From positions 1,054,001 through 1,118,000 of the forward strand of contig PTEX01000055.1 of NCBI GenBank assembly GCA_003342815.1: 64,000 nucleotides of DNA. Direction: 5' to 3'. This document shows, one piece after another, positions 1 to 14,600 of the stretch; position 1 is the stretch's first letter, and each line of letters starts with the position of its first letter. The translations under genes were made by a program, and so were the position numbers. Source of the DNA: Eudromia elegans (lineage: Eukaryota > Chordata > Aves > Tinamiformes > Tinamidae). The notes beneath the pieces were generated by a model that did not search any database, was not told the DNA's origin, and saw nothing but the letters and a program-made list of their open reading frames with translations.

Positions 1-1582
1 ACACTGCTGAGAGCAGAGCTCACACACACCTGCTCAAAGGCAGGCTCTACGCACATACAGCCTGCAACGTGCAAAGAGCAATATGCTAAAAAGGGGCACT
101 TCCTCCTAATTATTTACAGAACCAGTAGGTTGGAATATATTTTTTTAAATATACACTGACATTTACTTAAGTAAATGCCTGATCTTCAACTGGTATAAAA
201 ATTATTTCTGCTCCAGTGTAGTCACTGTCACACCACACTGATTTACACAAACTAAGGGGGGGGTCAGACTGTCCAAGCTTATTAAAAAGCTAAAGTCTAA
301 TCTGTGGTTTGATCTTTGTGGCAATGTAACCTCAATGCTTGCTTAGTCACAGAATCAAAATCTGCACGTACACACGCATAAAATCAGACCTTTGCTATTT
401 TCTTAAGAAAACTAGTACAGGCAGAAGAAAAATCCTGTTTCAAGGTGACGCCAGCTTACCAAACTTTCACATACACGATTTGACTCAAGTGCATAAGAAG
501 GCCACAGAAGACCCCACTGTTTTACCAGAGCAGCAATGTGAATTTTATAGGAAGCGGCATTACAGGATGCTAAGGTAGGTATTAAGTTAAATATTTTATG
601 ACTTATTACCACTACAAGTGGCAAGAAGGTCTAGAAAGGCATCAGCAACCCCCTCTGTTAACAGCTTTAATTTGAATGGTTACTATCTAAATCTCCTCTC
701 TTGGCAAAAATCAATCATGAGGTGGCTAGTATAGCAAGAGAAATCTTCTTGGATTTTTTTTTGAAACATCATGGCAGAAGTTTTGGAAGCAGACATTACG
801 CAAGCATGGTCCCGGTGCTACCTACGCCTTGGGTCCCTGAACACGATCCATTTCTTTTGCTTACAAAATGAAGAAAATTGCTATCTTAGTGACGGAAAGA
901 TCCTTTGCATTTTTTGACAGTGTGTCATTAAAGTTCTCTCAGAGGGAACATACCAAGCCAGATAAACTAAGGCCAGTTTAATGAGGCCAAGCCTTGTTCC
1001 AGTAACACGGCCAAGCTACAATTGTTTTGGAGATCAAAAATCAGAATCAAATTTAATACAAGATCTTAAATGTCTGAGCTTTCCAAGTATCCTGAAGGTT
1101 ACAGAGTATTTCACATCCTCAAAGGGGTTATAAAAGGAGCCGAGACTACAACCTGAAGTGAAGAATGGGATCAAACTTGTGGACATGCAAACCTGACTCT
1201 GGTACTTGATCAAGCAAATCTAACTTGCCCACAAGAAAGGCCTTGTGGAGAACACCTCCATTCACCATGTGCTGAGGTATCACCTCATTGCCCAGCTTCC
1301 CCCCATTCCCATTCCCATGTTGCCCTCCCTTTCAAAACACACACCCATCACTCAACCTGGCCAAGCTGATTCTCTCTTAATAGGGTAAAGGATCACAAAA
1401 CGTACACCAGCCCACTTCTCCTAGGGGAAGGAGAATGTGAGTTCTTGAAGCCAGGTGCTTCAACCAGGTACTGCCTTCTCAACTATGACCACAGGTTTCA
1501 GGGGTGGAGATGGAAGCAAGTCCTGCTCGTGTTTAACTGCTGTCCTCTTCAAGCTATTTCCATGCTGCAAGTTTCCCTTAAG

Positions 1583-1640
1583 GAAAAAAAAAACAAAAAA
1601 AAACCCAAAAAAAACCCACAAAAAAACCCCACCACACACA
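1583..1640. repeat. A-rich simple repeat (A-rich with CCC interruptions)
   Basis: Runs of A separated by C or CCC, followed by a short CA run. Confidence 0.85.
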
Positions 1641-3844
1641 CAGTTGCACACTCTTTAAAGGGTTTCATTTCACAGCTTTCTTCTTTCTTTCATCCCTAGA
1701 CAACCTACCTACAGAGCCGCTTCTTCAGTCCAGCTTCCACTGCATGGAACAAAGCCAGCTTTGCAAGTACAATAGGTCTGACACACATAATATAGATCTG
1801 TACTAGTCACTGTTTGAATGGCTCTCTCCAAACCCTTTGGGGAAATTAATTATTTAACAGCCATGCGTAGACTATATTTGTCTCACATTTGAAGGCTCCT
1901 CTTTCTCTTTTCCCCTGAGGAGTTTAGTAATACTTCTGCGTTTCAACAAGCCAACAGTTCCACGTGGCAGCAAGAGCAGTCAGTATGGATAACACTCACG
2001 CTGGCATTGTCTCTTGCCCTTTGTCCTCCAGAAGTGTCCCCAAAAGCCAGCCTGCAATTCCTTATTGAAGGCCTAAAAAAAGGCATCAAAAGGAGAAGCA
2101 GGAATGACCTTCCAATTGCAGTATGGGAGTCCAGTGATATCAGTGCCTTTCACAGGAAAAAAGCTCATCCCTTAGGCCTTTTCTACTTGCACTCGTTTTT
2201 CCTGTCTCAAGGAAGTCATACTACAAAAGTGTCCATCTGTAACAGCAGCTGCCCATATAGGAAAGCAGACAACCTTCCCACCTCTGCTTTGGTGTTTGTT
2301 CTCTGATTATAGGATTTTTAATATAGCAATAGAAATCACTAATGTGAGCTGGAAAAAAGGACAGACTCCCACATCCTCGCTCTGGCTCATCACACAAAAG
2401 CCAGAGACAGCACCATCACTCCACCCAGCCCGGGCCAAAGGGCTCAGTAGCATTTTCAACCTTGTCACACTGATCAAAGGAACAAACTTTGAAACGACAC
2501 AACAGAGCAACCTTAAATACCTCAATATCCTACATAACACGGGCAGCACTAGCAACCGAATACTCTTAGTGCAGGCCTAATTTCTATTTTTCAAACAATT
2601 ACAAAGAGTTTTCAAGGGCTGACTCATGTGGCGTGCATCACCTAGCAGCAAATGTCAGGTCCTGTTTCCCATCATCTCTAAGTCACTGTGTGGGGTAACC
2701 CACATGCTATAACTCTAGGACTTTCCATAATAAATCCATCTATCAAGGACTCATGGATTTCTCATTGCAACCTTTCAAATCCTCCTCTGAGAGCTTCTGG
2801 GCACCTACATGAAGCTACAACCTGTTGCCATACAATTAAGGACTGTATTTTTGAAAAAACAAATCAACAGCCAGCAAATTATTTCAGGCACAAATTAATG
2901 CAGATTTCTAGTGCTTAGGCACAGCCTATGAAGACACAAGAAAGAAACTTGAGGGTAAGCTTGATTCCAACCAGAAATTTTCTCAACTCTAGAACAGAGA
3001 CAAGACTCATTACACTTGGCCGGATCTTAGACCTGAAGATGTACTCCTTGAGCAAACACAGGAGAAACTCAGAATTCCTCCATGAGTTCTGCAGACAGGG
3101 ACCCCAGGCAGGGTTAGGTTACTGCTAGTTTATCTTGGTTTTTAACTGGTAAAGACAGAAACCAATGGGTTACTCTTTTACATCTCTGCAGAAGAGTTGT
3201 GTAGGCCTAAGCGGGTACTTCACGCCAGCCCTACCACTAGCGTGAGAGTTCCTACAAACATGCTAAGTCACTTTGAGAAGAATTTGGTCCTCTGCTGTAA
3301 CACTATGCTTCTTAATGAGTAAACAGATGGAAAACTGCATGCATGCACAAACAGTAATGACTGCGTATTCTGTGCTGCAACTTCATCACTAGAACTCATA
3401 CTCCTGAGTTATACCATGCTAATGGAAGAACTTTCACACAAATGTTCCAAACTTACCCCAACTGAGGAATCTAGTAAGTTTGCTGACCAGATCTACAGCT
3501 TAACAAGGGCTGCTACGAAGGCTGTGATGTGAGAATACCAGTAACCAAACAGAAAATTGTCTACCTGCTATTGCTTGCCTGTAAGCAGTCAGTAGGCTTT
3601 AATGTCATTTTTCTTCAGATGAAGAATCAGAGGCAAAAAATGCAGAGCAGCAGCCTCTATGTAGGCTCCAACAGCAGCAGAACAATTTTCTGTGATGCTC
3701 TTTTATTAAAAAGAGTCACATTAAATGCCTCTCTGGCTCTTTACCACTCTTCAATAGAGCACATCAAAAATGTCTTTTACATCCATTTTTCTTAGAAAGC
3801 AGTTCCTTTGTCCTCAAAAAGGACACAACAGCCCAAACCCCTTC

Positions 3845-3945
3845 TAGGCTACTCAGCTGAAGGTCACACAGAGCTGCCATCAAACCCCAACTTCATAAGC
3901 AGGACAGCGCTAGGCTGATTGCAGCCCTGGCTCATCCTCTACCAG
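3845..3945 (+). mobile_element. Possible MIR-like SINE core
   Basis: CTGAAGGTCACACAG followed by GAGCTGCCATCAAACCCCA resembles the MIR core, where AAGGTCACACAG is followed by a GGCAGAGC...GAACCCA segment. The match is short and weak, and chance is possible. Confidence 0.25.
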
Positions 3946-4772
3946 CCACTAGCAGCATCTGAACCGCTGTGATAAACGTCTGACAAAAGACTAGAAATGG
4001 CATAAAAATTAAAGGAACTAGAATGTTATTATTCAATACAGTAAGTTGCTGTCAGTAACAACAGGGAGGCATTTGCAGTGTTTTACTGCTCATTCATGGT
4101 GATGAATGTTATTCAGCTTACAGAGTCACAGAAAAAGCAGTTCAAATTGCAATAGATGCAGAAGGCAAATGCATCTATGAGCAAGATAAGGGCAAACCTG
4201 CGATAATGACCACCTCCTTCAGTCTTCCAAAACTCAGGTAAAGAAGCAGTAGCCTCAACACGGAACTGTACAGATAACCAGCAGCACTGCTATTACAAAC
4301 TGTGTGTAAAAGGAAGCAGATAGAGGGAAGGTATTGAGGAATTGCTAATAATTACCACTATGTCTGTCCAAAACCAAAAGTCAGTCATAAGTTACTTATA
4401 TCTGCATAACTGATATATTCATATCACATTTATTAATGTATCAAATAATACCAAGAGAACACAAAGCCCTGGACTGTAGGCACATCAGAGCAAAGGAGGA
4501 AGATTTTTATCTCTTATTTGAAGCAGAAAATTGTCTGCTTGTCAGGGGATGATTCATAGTCCAAAACCAAGACACCTATATATCAAAGACAAGCAAAATA
4601 ATGTTTTAGTTTTCTGAAGATCTATCTGGATTCTTTGGAAGACTTCCAAAAGGGAGATGAACCATAACAGCAAATAGGATTTACCAAGAGGAAACTGTGC
4701 TGTATGTGGGATAAGAAGCGTTCTTAAATGTATCCACTTAGAAAAGCCATAGCAGAGGGCCTTCATGTGGAA

Positions 4773-4789
4773 TTTTTTTTTTTTTTTTT
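4773..4789. repeat. Poly(T) run (T17)
   Basis: Homopolymer seen directly in AGPAT4 intron 2. Confidence 0.9.
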
Positions 4790-7700
4790 GACAGAGGTTT
4801 CTGAGAAATTTCTCTCCAAGACTTGCAACCTGAAGCGTGAAGCACGCACAAGGACAGAAGTCCGTGCTGTTCCTCCTGACTAAGTAGCAGCCAAGTCTGC
4901 TAGGCAAGCAAGATATCTTTCTTAGGTGACCTTGCATCGCTTTCATTCTTTTCTATCTGTCCTTTTAATTCTGAGATTTATGAGTCTGTTGTCTGCTCTG
5001 GATGTCACAAATCAGCCTATATTCGCATTACATCTTAGTCTCACCTCAGCTAGGCTTGATTCAGTCTAACTGGATAGTAACCAGATACTCCTCTCTCACA
5101 GTATGGCAAGTCCAGGACACGCTATTAAGGCCTCTGTCTCCCCAGTACACCCTTTACTGGGAGACTGGTTGCCCTTTTCAGCTTACAGGCCAAGCAGAGA
5201 ACAGGAGCACACAAAGGAGGCAGAAACTCCTTTCATTTTTTAACACCTCCGATGACTCTCCAGCAGAGAGTAGGATACTGAGGCACATGCCCTCAAAACA
5301 CAAGAGTACATTCAGCAGTAAAAACAGAGCCCTTCTCAACCATCTCCCCAAACAAAAATGGCACGAGGCCTTCACTGCTCCTAAAACAGATCCTTACTAA
5401 CTTTATGAATGGCACTATAGAGCCTGATATTGAAAGGAAGCTCTTGATCTCAAGGAAGCTTCAATTTTATGGTGTATAAACTTACTGGCATGCTTTATTT
5501 ACCAATAAACATGCTTTAAGAAGACTTACAATTCAGTGAATTCTTTGCCAAACTTCTGACTGCTAGCATGTTTTCAACACATAGAAAATAACCCCTGAAG
5601 ATTATAAAACTTATATACACACTGCTTAAATAAACACAGTTTTTCTCTCACATTAGTGGAACTATTGAAAAAAAACTTAACGGGCAATCTAATTGTAGGA
5701 GTTAATAATACACTGCTATAGAGTTCAAAACTTAGTAACTTGTCATATAGCATTTTAATCAGAGAAAAAAAACCTCCCCTACGCTGACAGCCTCAGTAAA
5801 TCAGGTAACACTTTTTCACATTCCATTGTCCTTGGTAGCGATAAAAAGTGGGATCACTCCCTATCACTTTGCTCATTTGTCACTAGATGATTTCTATGAC
5901 ACAGTGCTAAGTATGCTACTGGATTATTTATAGGAAAGGTATGCAAAGAAGTCAGAGAGCTAGACGTTACCAATTGATAGCATATATAGGCTCTTCTCTG
6001 CTGCAAGTGTATTTTATATGAGTCTGGCACACACAATACAGCCCAGAAAAAGGGATACTTTTTTTCAGAAGGAAAAAAAAAAAATCATGCTATTCATCAT
6101 CCTAGTAAAAACAGATTTTAGAGAAAACTAATAATCTATCCTATTACACACATCTCAATGATCAACACAGATGCCCCAGGCTCATGAGAAGGAACTCCCC
6201 CACACACTCACAAGTCTGACATATAAAGTCGTACTTCAGATTTTCAGGAAAGGCGAGATGCAACCTAACGCTATGCTACAGACAAAAGATTGGAGAACAG
6301 TTTATTCAGAAATACTCGGATAGTCCAAGTGCTGAGAATGAGATAACCACAGCATCACGGAGCTCAGATCAGTCTGGGGAAAAAAAAATAAACAAACTTA
6401 TTGCCTGAGTAGGTACTTGGGCAACTCGCCTACTAAAGTTTTTACACTGTTCTAACTCTGCTGCCCTCAGGAGCAAATAACATGAGCACTTGCATGTACA
6501 TTCTATCTCTGTAGTGATCCCACAGAGCAGCTTGAGGGAAGACGAGGAAGGCAATGGACTAGCACTGGGAAGGTTCAAATCAAGGTTTTCCTTTCGCATG
6601 ACTATCAAATTTGATGCAAGTTTGCAAATTTGATGCATAGTTCTTCCTAAGCTTCATGGGTATAAATGTGATGTGCGGATGCAATATAGCAAATGTCCAT
6701 CTGGATGAGGAGTAGCCTCGAGGGAAAGTGACCCCAAAAACAGCCCCTTGCAATCAGGCTAAGCAGCACAGCTCAAAGTGCCCTACGGAAGTTCTTTGCT
6801 GCATCTAGGTTGACAAACATAGCTTACATTGCACTATAGATAAAAAACTGTAGGATGATATGAAAGACAATACACTCTGAACAACAGCAAAATTTACAAT
6901 AAGATATGTTAATATGCATACTGTCATTTCAAGAATATTTTTAGCCACGTTTTGTCTTAGATACACAAATATTTATTCCTTAATTCACTAACTAGATAAA
7001 TTTCATTAATGACATTAATTCTTTTTAATCTCTTCAGGAGCTTGTGTATGCATGGGGAGCAGACCAAAGAGCCTGCTCCTTCTGCCCTGCAAGATGTAGG
7101 CAGCAGGTTGTGGTGCAGAAAGATGAATGCTCTGCCTGCCGAGGGCCCTCCTATCTCCCACCCCACCTCTGCCTGCCTCCTGGGTGGAGGCAAGCAAGCA
7201 AGCCAAGGAAAGCCAAGGGAAAAAGAAGGGAAAAGGGCAAGACAGGCAGTTGGCTGCGTGCAGGGATCCAAACAAATCTAGATGGCTCAGTGCTACCACA
7301 CAGCCTATTTGGACCTCCATCTCTCCCTGTTGCAAAGCCTACAGTGTATGTGGAAGGAATTCACCATCGTGTAACAGCCCTTTAGGATGACAAATCTGAA
7401 GCAGTTCTCAGTTTCCTCTGGTTTTGTTTCCTGAAAGCTCAGTCTTGAGAGGAATCAGTTTCCATCTTGATTTTGCTGCATTCAATGAGAAGCCATCAGA
7501 GCCATCTCTTTCCATGCAAACACGGACCTTCCCCTCAGACACATTTACAATGTACATCGTGTAACTTTAGCCACTGGTGTAATAGCACGCCTTTCATAAG
7601 GCAAGAGTAGGTATTAGTACTGCCATAAATTGTTTATAAAGGCAGATTAGAAGCTAAACAATAGCTTTTAAAGCCCTATGCATCTGCCCGCACAGCTGTG

Positions 7701-10700
7701 TGCCAGTAAGCAGATCTTCGCTCACGCAGCGCGACGCTCATCTCATGGCATAGTCAGCTCAAGGCCTGCTTGCCACGCACCCTAGGAGCCCAGGAGGAGC
7801 TCAGCACAAGGCAGAGCCTACTGTCGCCAGCACAGGAGAAGACAGGCTATCAACCGCGGCACCACGCGGCCAAGGGCCCTCCCACACAAACCCAGGAGGC
7901 ACCAGGAGAGAAGCCATTTGCCTAATATACATCCTGTTATCGCACCTCAACTCATGGCAGAGTTATGTCCCAAAGGACGAGTAGGAGCCCAATGCGACCT
8001 GCTCACCACCAAGGCAGTGCTGCACCAGACTACCCAGGTTTCGTGCACAAACTGGTTCAGGAAACACAAGTCATTCCCCCACAGCCACAGCAGGCTGAAA
8101 AGCTCTGCAGGCAAGCACGAGAGGGCCACCTCCTGCCTCTCCTTAGCCAGCTTTATAAGCCAGTATGCAAGAGCCGTCCTTCGTGTTGCCTTGCTGTCCT
8201 CAGGTTACAGGAAAGCTGACGTATTTTCACCTCTCCCACGTTCTGCTGCAGAGAGCATCCACAGGAACCTTGAGGTACTCCACACGAAGCACTTCCTTCC
8301 TGGCCATACGTGTTGGCTTCTCAGCTTTGTGTCAGCATTGAGTATAAGGTGTCTCTAAGCTGTTATTTAAAACCAAAAACTACGCTGACTGATCGCCCGA
8401 CCTACGTTCTACTGCCATGCCTGTTTTTAAAGCTTGTTATGGTTAGCACATGCTACTGAGGTTTGCAAGGTGTCATCTCCTTACTAGAACTGCCTTGTGG
8501 AGTTCAAAGCCAAGCAGCAGTTATCAGGATTGTCATTTTTAGAAAGAGTTGAATATCTACTTTGAACCAGAATATACTGGCTGAAAGTTGTTAGTCCAAA
8601 TGCTTATTTTTTAAAAAAAAATATAACACAAGAGCCATACTTGCCAAAGGGCAAGTAATCCTTACAAATCTCTGAGCTCATTTCAAGAGCACCACAGAGC
8701 AACAAGCAATCTTCCCTCTACTGTTCCTCTCAAGCTGAACATCCGCTCCCTGCAATGCACCATCTGCAACTCCCTGCAAGGCTGAAACACGCACAGCGAG
8801 GATGACCAGAACTAATCATTATCCTGTAGATATTCATGAAATGGGAAAAGGGCATAAAACCAAAAAGAGTTTATTTGTAGAAAAACGTGAAAAGTATCTC
8901 AGAGCTATGAAATAATGCAAACTGCAGCCTGACAACTAACAGCTCCCTTTGGAGGAAGGGACCCAAGCTAAACTAGGGCTCCAGCCTGCAACTAAGGAGC
9001 ATTTCTCCAAGTCAAATTTCATAGAAAGCCAGGTCAAAAAATCGGCCATTGGACATTTATAACATTTAACATGGACATTTAACACTGTCAATAGGAAGTT
9101 CTCCCTAACTCTAGTACATAGTGAAACAGTACAGTACAGAGGCTGAACTCTCTCTGTCTGACCAGATCAGTTGTGAATCACAGGTTGAAGACAGACAACA
9201 GCTTCTGGGCTCTGAATATTGAAGGTAAGCTGGTATGTGCAGTTACACCCATTACTTTTCCTTACAACCCAGTTGCTGCTCTAGCCAATCCCTTCTGCTA
9301 TAAATTCAAACTGGGAGTCAGTTTTTTGCCTCTTCCCTAACTTGTGCTGATGAGCAGAATTTCAAAGTCTATAGCATCAACCTGTTAGGTTGTCAGTAGC
9401 AATGGTGCGACTCTCCAGTAATGCTCTTATTGTACTCACACAGCTACACATGATCAGCTTCTAAACCACAGCTACTCCCTGGGGCCAGTCTGTAGCATGA
9501 AAGCCATCACTGGAGCCAGCTTGACTTGATCAAGTGTACAGACAAGTGTACTCAGCTCAAGCCAATTGCTACAAGGAGGATAAGTTATTAACTACAACAA
9601 CAACTTGGCTTCCTAGAGTCACTAGGACTGCAGACACTGCACATGGACAATTATTACAGTCCTGTGTTAGAAAGTAGATGGGAAGGGAGGAAAAGAAAGC
9701 ACTATTACTACTTGAAATTCAAAAGCCTTTCCTAGAGCAGCATAGGGTCAGAGATTAAATGTTCTCCCCTGATTTTGTGAAATCACTTATCTCCACCTTT
9801 GACCTCAAAATGAAACTGAGTGCACTTGTGAGATAAAGGCAGCTGCTGCTTTCCTTCTACTCTTTGGTTAAACTACGACTATTTTATTTCAGCTGCTGCA
9901 GTGATTATGCTGTGACAGCCGCTCAAAGCAACACGATGCTTATAACCATTTCAAAGCACATGCCTCTTCATTTCCTCCAAGGCGAAGCTTCATGATCTCA
10001 AGCTGCAGGAAGAGCTTCTGTGACTTTCAGCAGACCTACATACAGATCCAGCTTAAGTTATTTATTAGTCAGAATACTGATGCCCCAAAAAGGCATCATC
10101 TTACATGCACACATTATAAAAACACACCAGTTGTCTAACTGGTCAACTGTAGTTCTTCCAAATAGTTTTTAAAAATTAAATATTTTTCCCTTTTCAAAAA
10201 TCAAGCATGTAAGGGTGACTCATACTATATACTACCTTGTAGATTTTAAAACTAAAATAATGTTTTTAACCTAGAGCTAGTTTGTTCTGAGCATGATAGG
10301 CAAAAATCTTACAGCATGACATTTTCCATTGGAATCAACACTGGAGATTAGATCATCAATCCTGATTAAGAAGCTATCTGGCCAGGCAAGGGCAAGCAAG
10401 CAGTACACACCTTTGCCCTGGGAACTGCACTAGCCAGACCCTGGCATAGACAAGACTAGCTTGAGGGCAGCTTGAAACATTCAATCTAGAAACATTGACG
10501 TGCTTGATTACCACTAGAATAAATCAGTGACGAAACTGCAATCAGAGTGGTTTGGAAAATATAAGCAGACTGATATTATCAAGGAAATTACAAATCCTTT
10601 GATAATCTGGTGTTGACAGCTACAGAATCTACCAACCTTCTACTAACTGGGAAGAAATGAATGAATTTAAATCCCATTAATCCCACTGGGATTCTATGCA

Positions 10701-11443
10701 GTCAGGTATCAATGAAGTGCTATGTCTTACATCAGTTACAAAGATCTGGTCTTTCTATAGGTAATGTCCCAATCTTACGCTCCCCTATCTCTCAGGGAAG
10801 CAGACTAATAAAAACTGTTTCTTGCAGCATTTATAGGCTGCATGTTCTACTCTATACTATAGATGTAGCCAATATATGCTTATACTGCATTCACAAAGAT
10901 GCAGTGTAAGGTCTGAAACACCTAGCCAAAGAAATAACTGTTTACAACTGTTTTGAGAAAGTAGCATATTAAATCAAAGGGGTTTTTTTCTTTTTTTTTT
11001 CCTGTTTTTACTACTGTAATTTCCTAGCATTCAGCAGTCAGAGGCAGAACACCAATCGACAGCAAAACCATAATCATGCATGAGAAAAATATTAACAAAG
11101 TTATTCCAAGTGACTTGTTAACATTATGAACATGTTTAATAGTTCTTTATTATTTTTCACTTGGCTTAATGCAACATAATGGACAGCCAAAAGAGAGGCA
11201 AGCCTTTTTCATCATCCCATATCAAGCAAGTATCCCAGCATGAAAGAACAACAAATTCCAGCAGAACAGCACATTTCAGCAACACATACATCTCTTCGCA
11301 CAAATGCAAGTACTGTAGGAAGCAATGATCTTCATATAAATTAATTTCAAATCCATACCAGAACTTTTCTGACAACTCCCTCCACACAAAAAAATAGTTT
11401 TAAATATAAATGAAAACGGAGAAAAAAAAGAAAGTAATCTTAC

Positions 11444-11621
11444 GGCTTGAAATGCAGTAAGCCAGCCTGCAGTTGATCCTCCTGAACAGTTGCTTGTTGA
11501 TTGGCCAAAGTATAAGCGTAAAGAGTTGAATGAAGTTAATGATCAGTCCTGACACTATAAATATGTAGCAGATCAGAAGGTGGCAAATGAATTGAGACTT
11601 CAGAAAGCCAACGATGTCCAT
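11444..11621 (-). CDS. AGPAT4: 1-acylglycerol-3-phosphate O-acyltransferase 4 (LPAAT-delta), N-terminal coding exon
   Basis: The exon encodes the first 59 residues plus one base of codon 60. They begin MDIVGFLKSQFICHLLICY, pass through a hydrophobic membrane segment (about residues 11-40) containing SGLIINFIQLFTLILWPI, and end NKQLFRRINCRLAYCISS. This is the characteristic N-terminus of the AGPAT3/4/5 membrane acyltransferases, and it fits AGPAT4 better than AGPAT3, for example at MD-, CHL-, WPINKQLFR and CISS. The enzyme converts lysophosphatidic acid to phosphatidic acid in ER and mitochondrial membranes. The final base C fits the next codon (Gln in AGPAT4). The catalytic HX4D motif lies in later exons, which are not in the window. 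Position just downstream of PRKN on the same strand agrees with human 6q26 and supports AGPAT4 over its paralogues. Confidence 0.94.
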
Positions 11622-11674
11622 GATTTGTTGAGAAGGCAATAGGATACCTTCAGACCCAAAATTCAGAAGACAAC
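11444..11674 (-). other. AGPAT4: AGPAT4 exon 2 (5' UTR tail plus first coding segment)
   Basis: The acceptor GGTTTTGCAG ends at 11675 and the donor AGCC|GTAAGA lies at 11444/11443. The first 53 nt are leader; the remaining 178 nt are coding. No in-frame stop lies between the acceptor and the ATG, so the start is chosen from the good Kozak context (A at -3, G at +4) and from similarity of the family N-terminus. Confidence 0.88.
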
Positions 11675-14600
11675 CTGCAAAACCAAATAGTATCAGCTGT
11701 TATAAAAGGCATTTTTAGACAGATTTTTAATATAGATTGGCTGCTTTCCATTTAAACATCAGAATGAAATTTAACTCTTCAGGGAAAAGGTTTTATTCTA
11801 ATATCTGCAAGAATAAGCAAGGAAAGAAAATCCCTTATTTCAAAATCAATTTACATTTGGCATTGAAAACAAATTTTCACTTTTCAGTTATAATTCAGCA
11901 AAACACACGGGCCTTTTACTCCATTCTGAGCATTACAATACTCCTCTGTCAAATCGTAATAGATAAAAGCACTAGAAAAAACAAACTATCTATAATTTGA
12001 GTTGAATGGTCTGTACTCTGTAAGAGCTACGCACTTGTTTTGAGATTCTGGACAACTTCACAAAGCTGTGCTGGGCAACACCCTGATTTTTACTCTATTC
12101 AAGACCAACTTATTTACTTTCAGGCACCTTTGCCTTACTTATACATACAAAAAGCCAACATACCATGTGCTGATTTTTTAAAGTTACATTTGCCTATTTG
12201 TTATCAGATTTCTCTTGAAGCTTCTTTTTTTTTTCAAGGATAGAATAGCAAGTTAGAAAGATCAGCTACAGCTGCATAGGAATAAGATCAAAACCACTTT
12301 TTTCCTTCACTTCATACTGAAAAAAAAATTCAACATTATTCTGGTTTAGCCCATTGTGTTCAGTGCAGCGTTAAGCAAGCTCTTTAAGAAACAAGCAAAC
12401 AATCAACCAAGCAAGCAAAACGAGACAAAACACCTTCAGCTACATTTGTGGGTTCATTTGGCCGCAGCATATCCCACCTCCACTCAAGAAAGGCTCTTTA
12501 ACTAAAGACCTAGCAACATATCCACTCTAGCAAGTAGAGAACTAACTAACTAGAGACACATGAATATCTCTGTTGCATTTAAATAGCATCCCTCAACATG
12601 CTTAAAGTTAGAGATATACACAATTTAAAAGACTCTGGTGCAAGAGAAGTTCAGATGTTTTCTATCACATTGTAAAAGAAAATATCAAATTATTTCATTC
12701 TCAAATTTCTGTAAAAAAAAAACTCAGCTTTTTTGTACCCTCACTTCAGTCTTCTCTACATAAAGTAAACATAAAAGTTTTGTGTCAGAGGTTGTGCTTT
12801 TTCTTCTATGAGCTGCCCCGGCTCCACTTCCAAACCAAGAAGCAGCAGCAACCCTTTAAATCTGGCTTTAGTGGCTTGTTCCTTAATTACATCCAAGCAT
12901 CAGTGGATTTGGGTTTGAGAACTGAAGCTTGACTAGCACAACACAAAGGGTTTATCCAGTTGTCCCATGCAGTCCCATTCCATTCAAAGAATAAACAAAA
13001 TCGTATGTGCCACCCTCTCAAGGAACTCACAGATGGAAAAAATTGTTATGCCTGTTCTTCTACTTAATATGAGACCTCATAACAAGAGGCTCTGAGCCTG
13101 GGCTAGTGTCCCCAAGCAGCTGCTTTACAGTCCCTGCTGACTACACTATTACAGCAAAGAACACGTGCATGAATTGCTGCAAAGTGACAAAGTTTTTCAG
13201 CCAGGTACCCAACCTGAGGAACAATAGAGGGAAAAAAAGTAAGAAGAAGAATCCATATTACTGGATGACTTATACCAAGTGCTTATAGCATTCCCAAGCC
13301 TATTCTTAGCAGATAAAATGTGCCTTTGTGCATTACAGACTTTGTTCTCTGTATCTTGCTGTACTATTCAGTGCCAAAGCAGACACCAACCTGTAGCAGA
13401 GAACCACACAACAGGCCCATGTTCACTGCAGTAACTACTGCTATTACACTTGCATACAGCTTTTTCCAGCTTTAAGCAACCCTTCTATTAAAGACACACA
13501 GCTGAAGATGGCACACAATTTACTAGCACGGGTTTGCCCCAAAGGCTTCCTTTTTATTGAAAGCCAAGGAGAATGAGACACGCTGCCTCGGAGGCATCAC
13601 AGTAATGAGTCACGCCACAGCCCTCTGTCTCACTCTCCAGACGGAATCAGGCACTCTAAAAGTCTAAAAAGCAAAAATGACTCTCAGATAGGCTTACAGT
13701 AAAAGACACAAGATTTCACTTCCCTAATTCAGACTCTTCTACATCATCAAGTAGCAGGAATTATATCACCTATTTAAGGGATGGACAGCAGACTGCAAGC
13801 AACCAGAGGCTTATAAGGGGATGGAAAAGACTGCACCGTGCCTGAAATCTCAGTGATTAGGTTTATCCTACTGTCCTTGGTTAAACTGATTAAAAGCTTC
13901 TTGTGCTAATCATCTTGTTTAATTGCATGTCATGGAATCACTCTAATCTAACTCCTGGAGATCAGCAAGGGACTGGATCACAAAACACCCATCAAAAAAC
14001 ACAAGTGCTGTAGCCAGCAGTTGATCCAAAATTTCTGAGAGAACTACTAACCCAAACATCAGTCACCAATTTATTTTTTCCACTGTAACAGCAGCTACAG
14101 ATTAAAATACTACATTTATGGGAAGCATTTACGGGCGGGACTATCTAAAACAAAACTTCAGAGGACTAACATAAGCATTGATGAGATAACCCTGCTAATG
14201 CCTAATGCAATTATTACTGAATTTACAATTTGATGAAACCACAGTGGAATGTTTGAAGGCAATTTCTTCCTCGCTTTCATACCTCCATCACGAGATTTTC
14301 AGTTCTGCAAAGCTTCCGTGACACGTTTCAAAGGCAAACTAAATTGAGTTACACAGTAGCACAGAAATATACCTAATTACTGACATATCTTGCTTGTAAA
14401 AGGAGTGAGATATTGCTTATAGGAACAAGGGCAACTGCTTATATTTGGTGTCTCTGGAAAGTAGATAGGCTACAGAGATTAATTTTCCTTTCTGTTTAAA
14501 TGCAAACTATTTTCTCTGCTAGATTCGCAAACCACTGTGTAGAGGGTGCTTGTTAGGTCTGTGGTTTCTCATTCTTATGGTTCTGTTTCGAGTGTGTTTG

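Larger units (their letters stand above)
1..11443 (-). other. AGPAT4: AGPAT4 intron 2 (5' portion)
   Basis: From the exon 2 donor to the window edge I found no sequence resembling the next AGPAT4 exon, which should encode the EWWSG and NHXXXXD region. The intron therefore exceeds 11.4 kb. Content is unique AT-rich DNA with an A-rich run (1583-1640), a T17 run (4773-4789) and a possible MIR-like core near 3.85 kb. Open frames here are short and unrecognised. Confidence 0.8.

Noticed and set aside
13930..13985. Possible antisense CR1 tail (ATGGAATCACTCTAATCTAAC)
   Set aside because: Only a short stretch resembles a CR1 end, and the diagnostic GGAAGGGACC block is missing.
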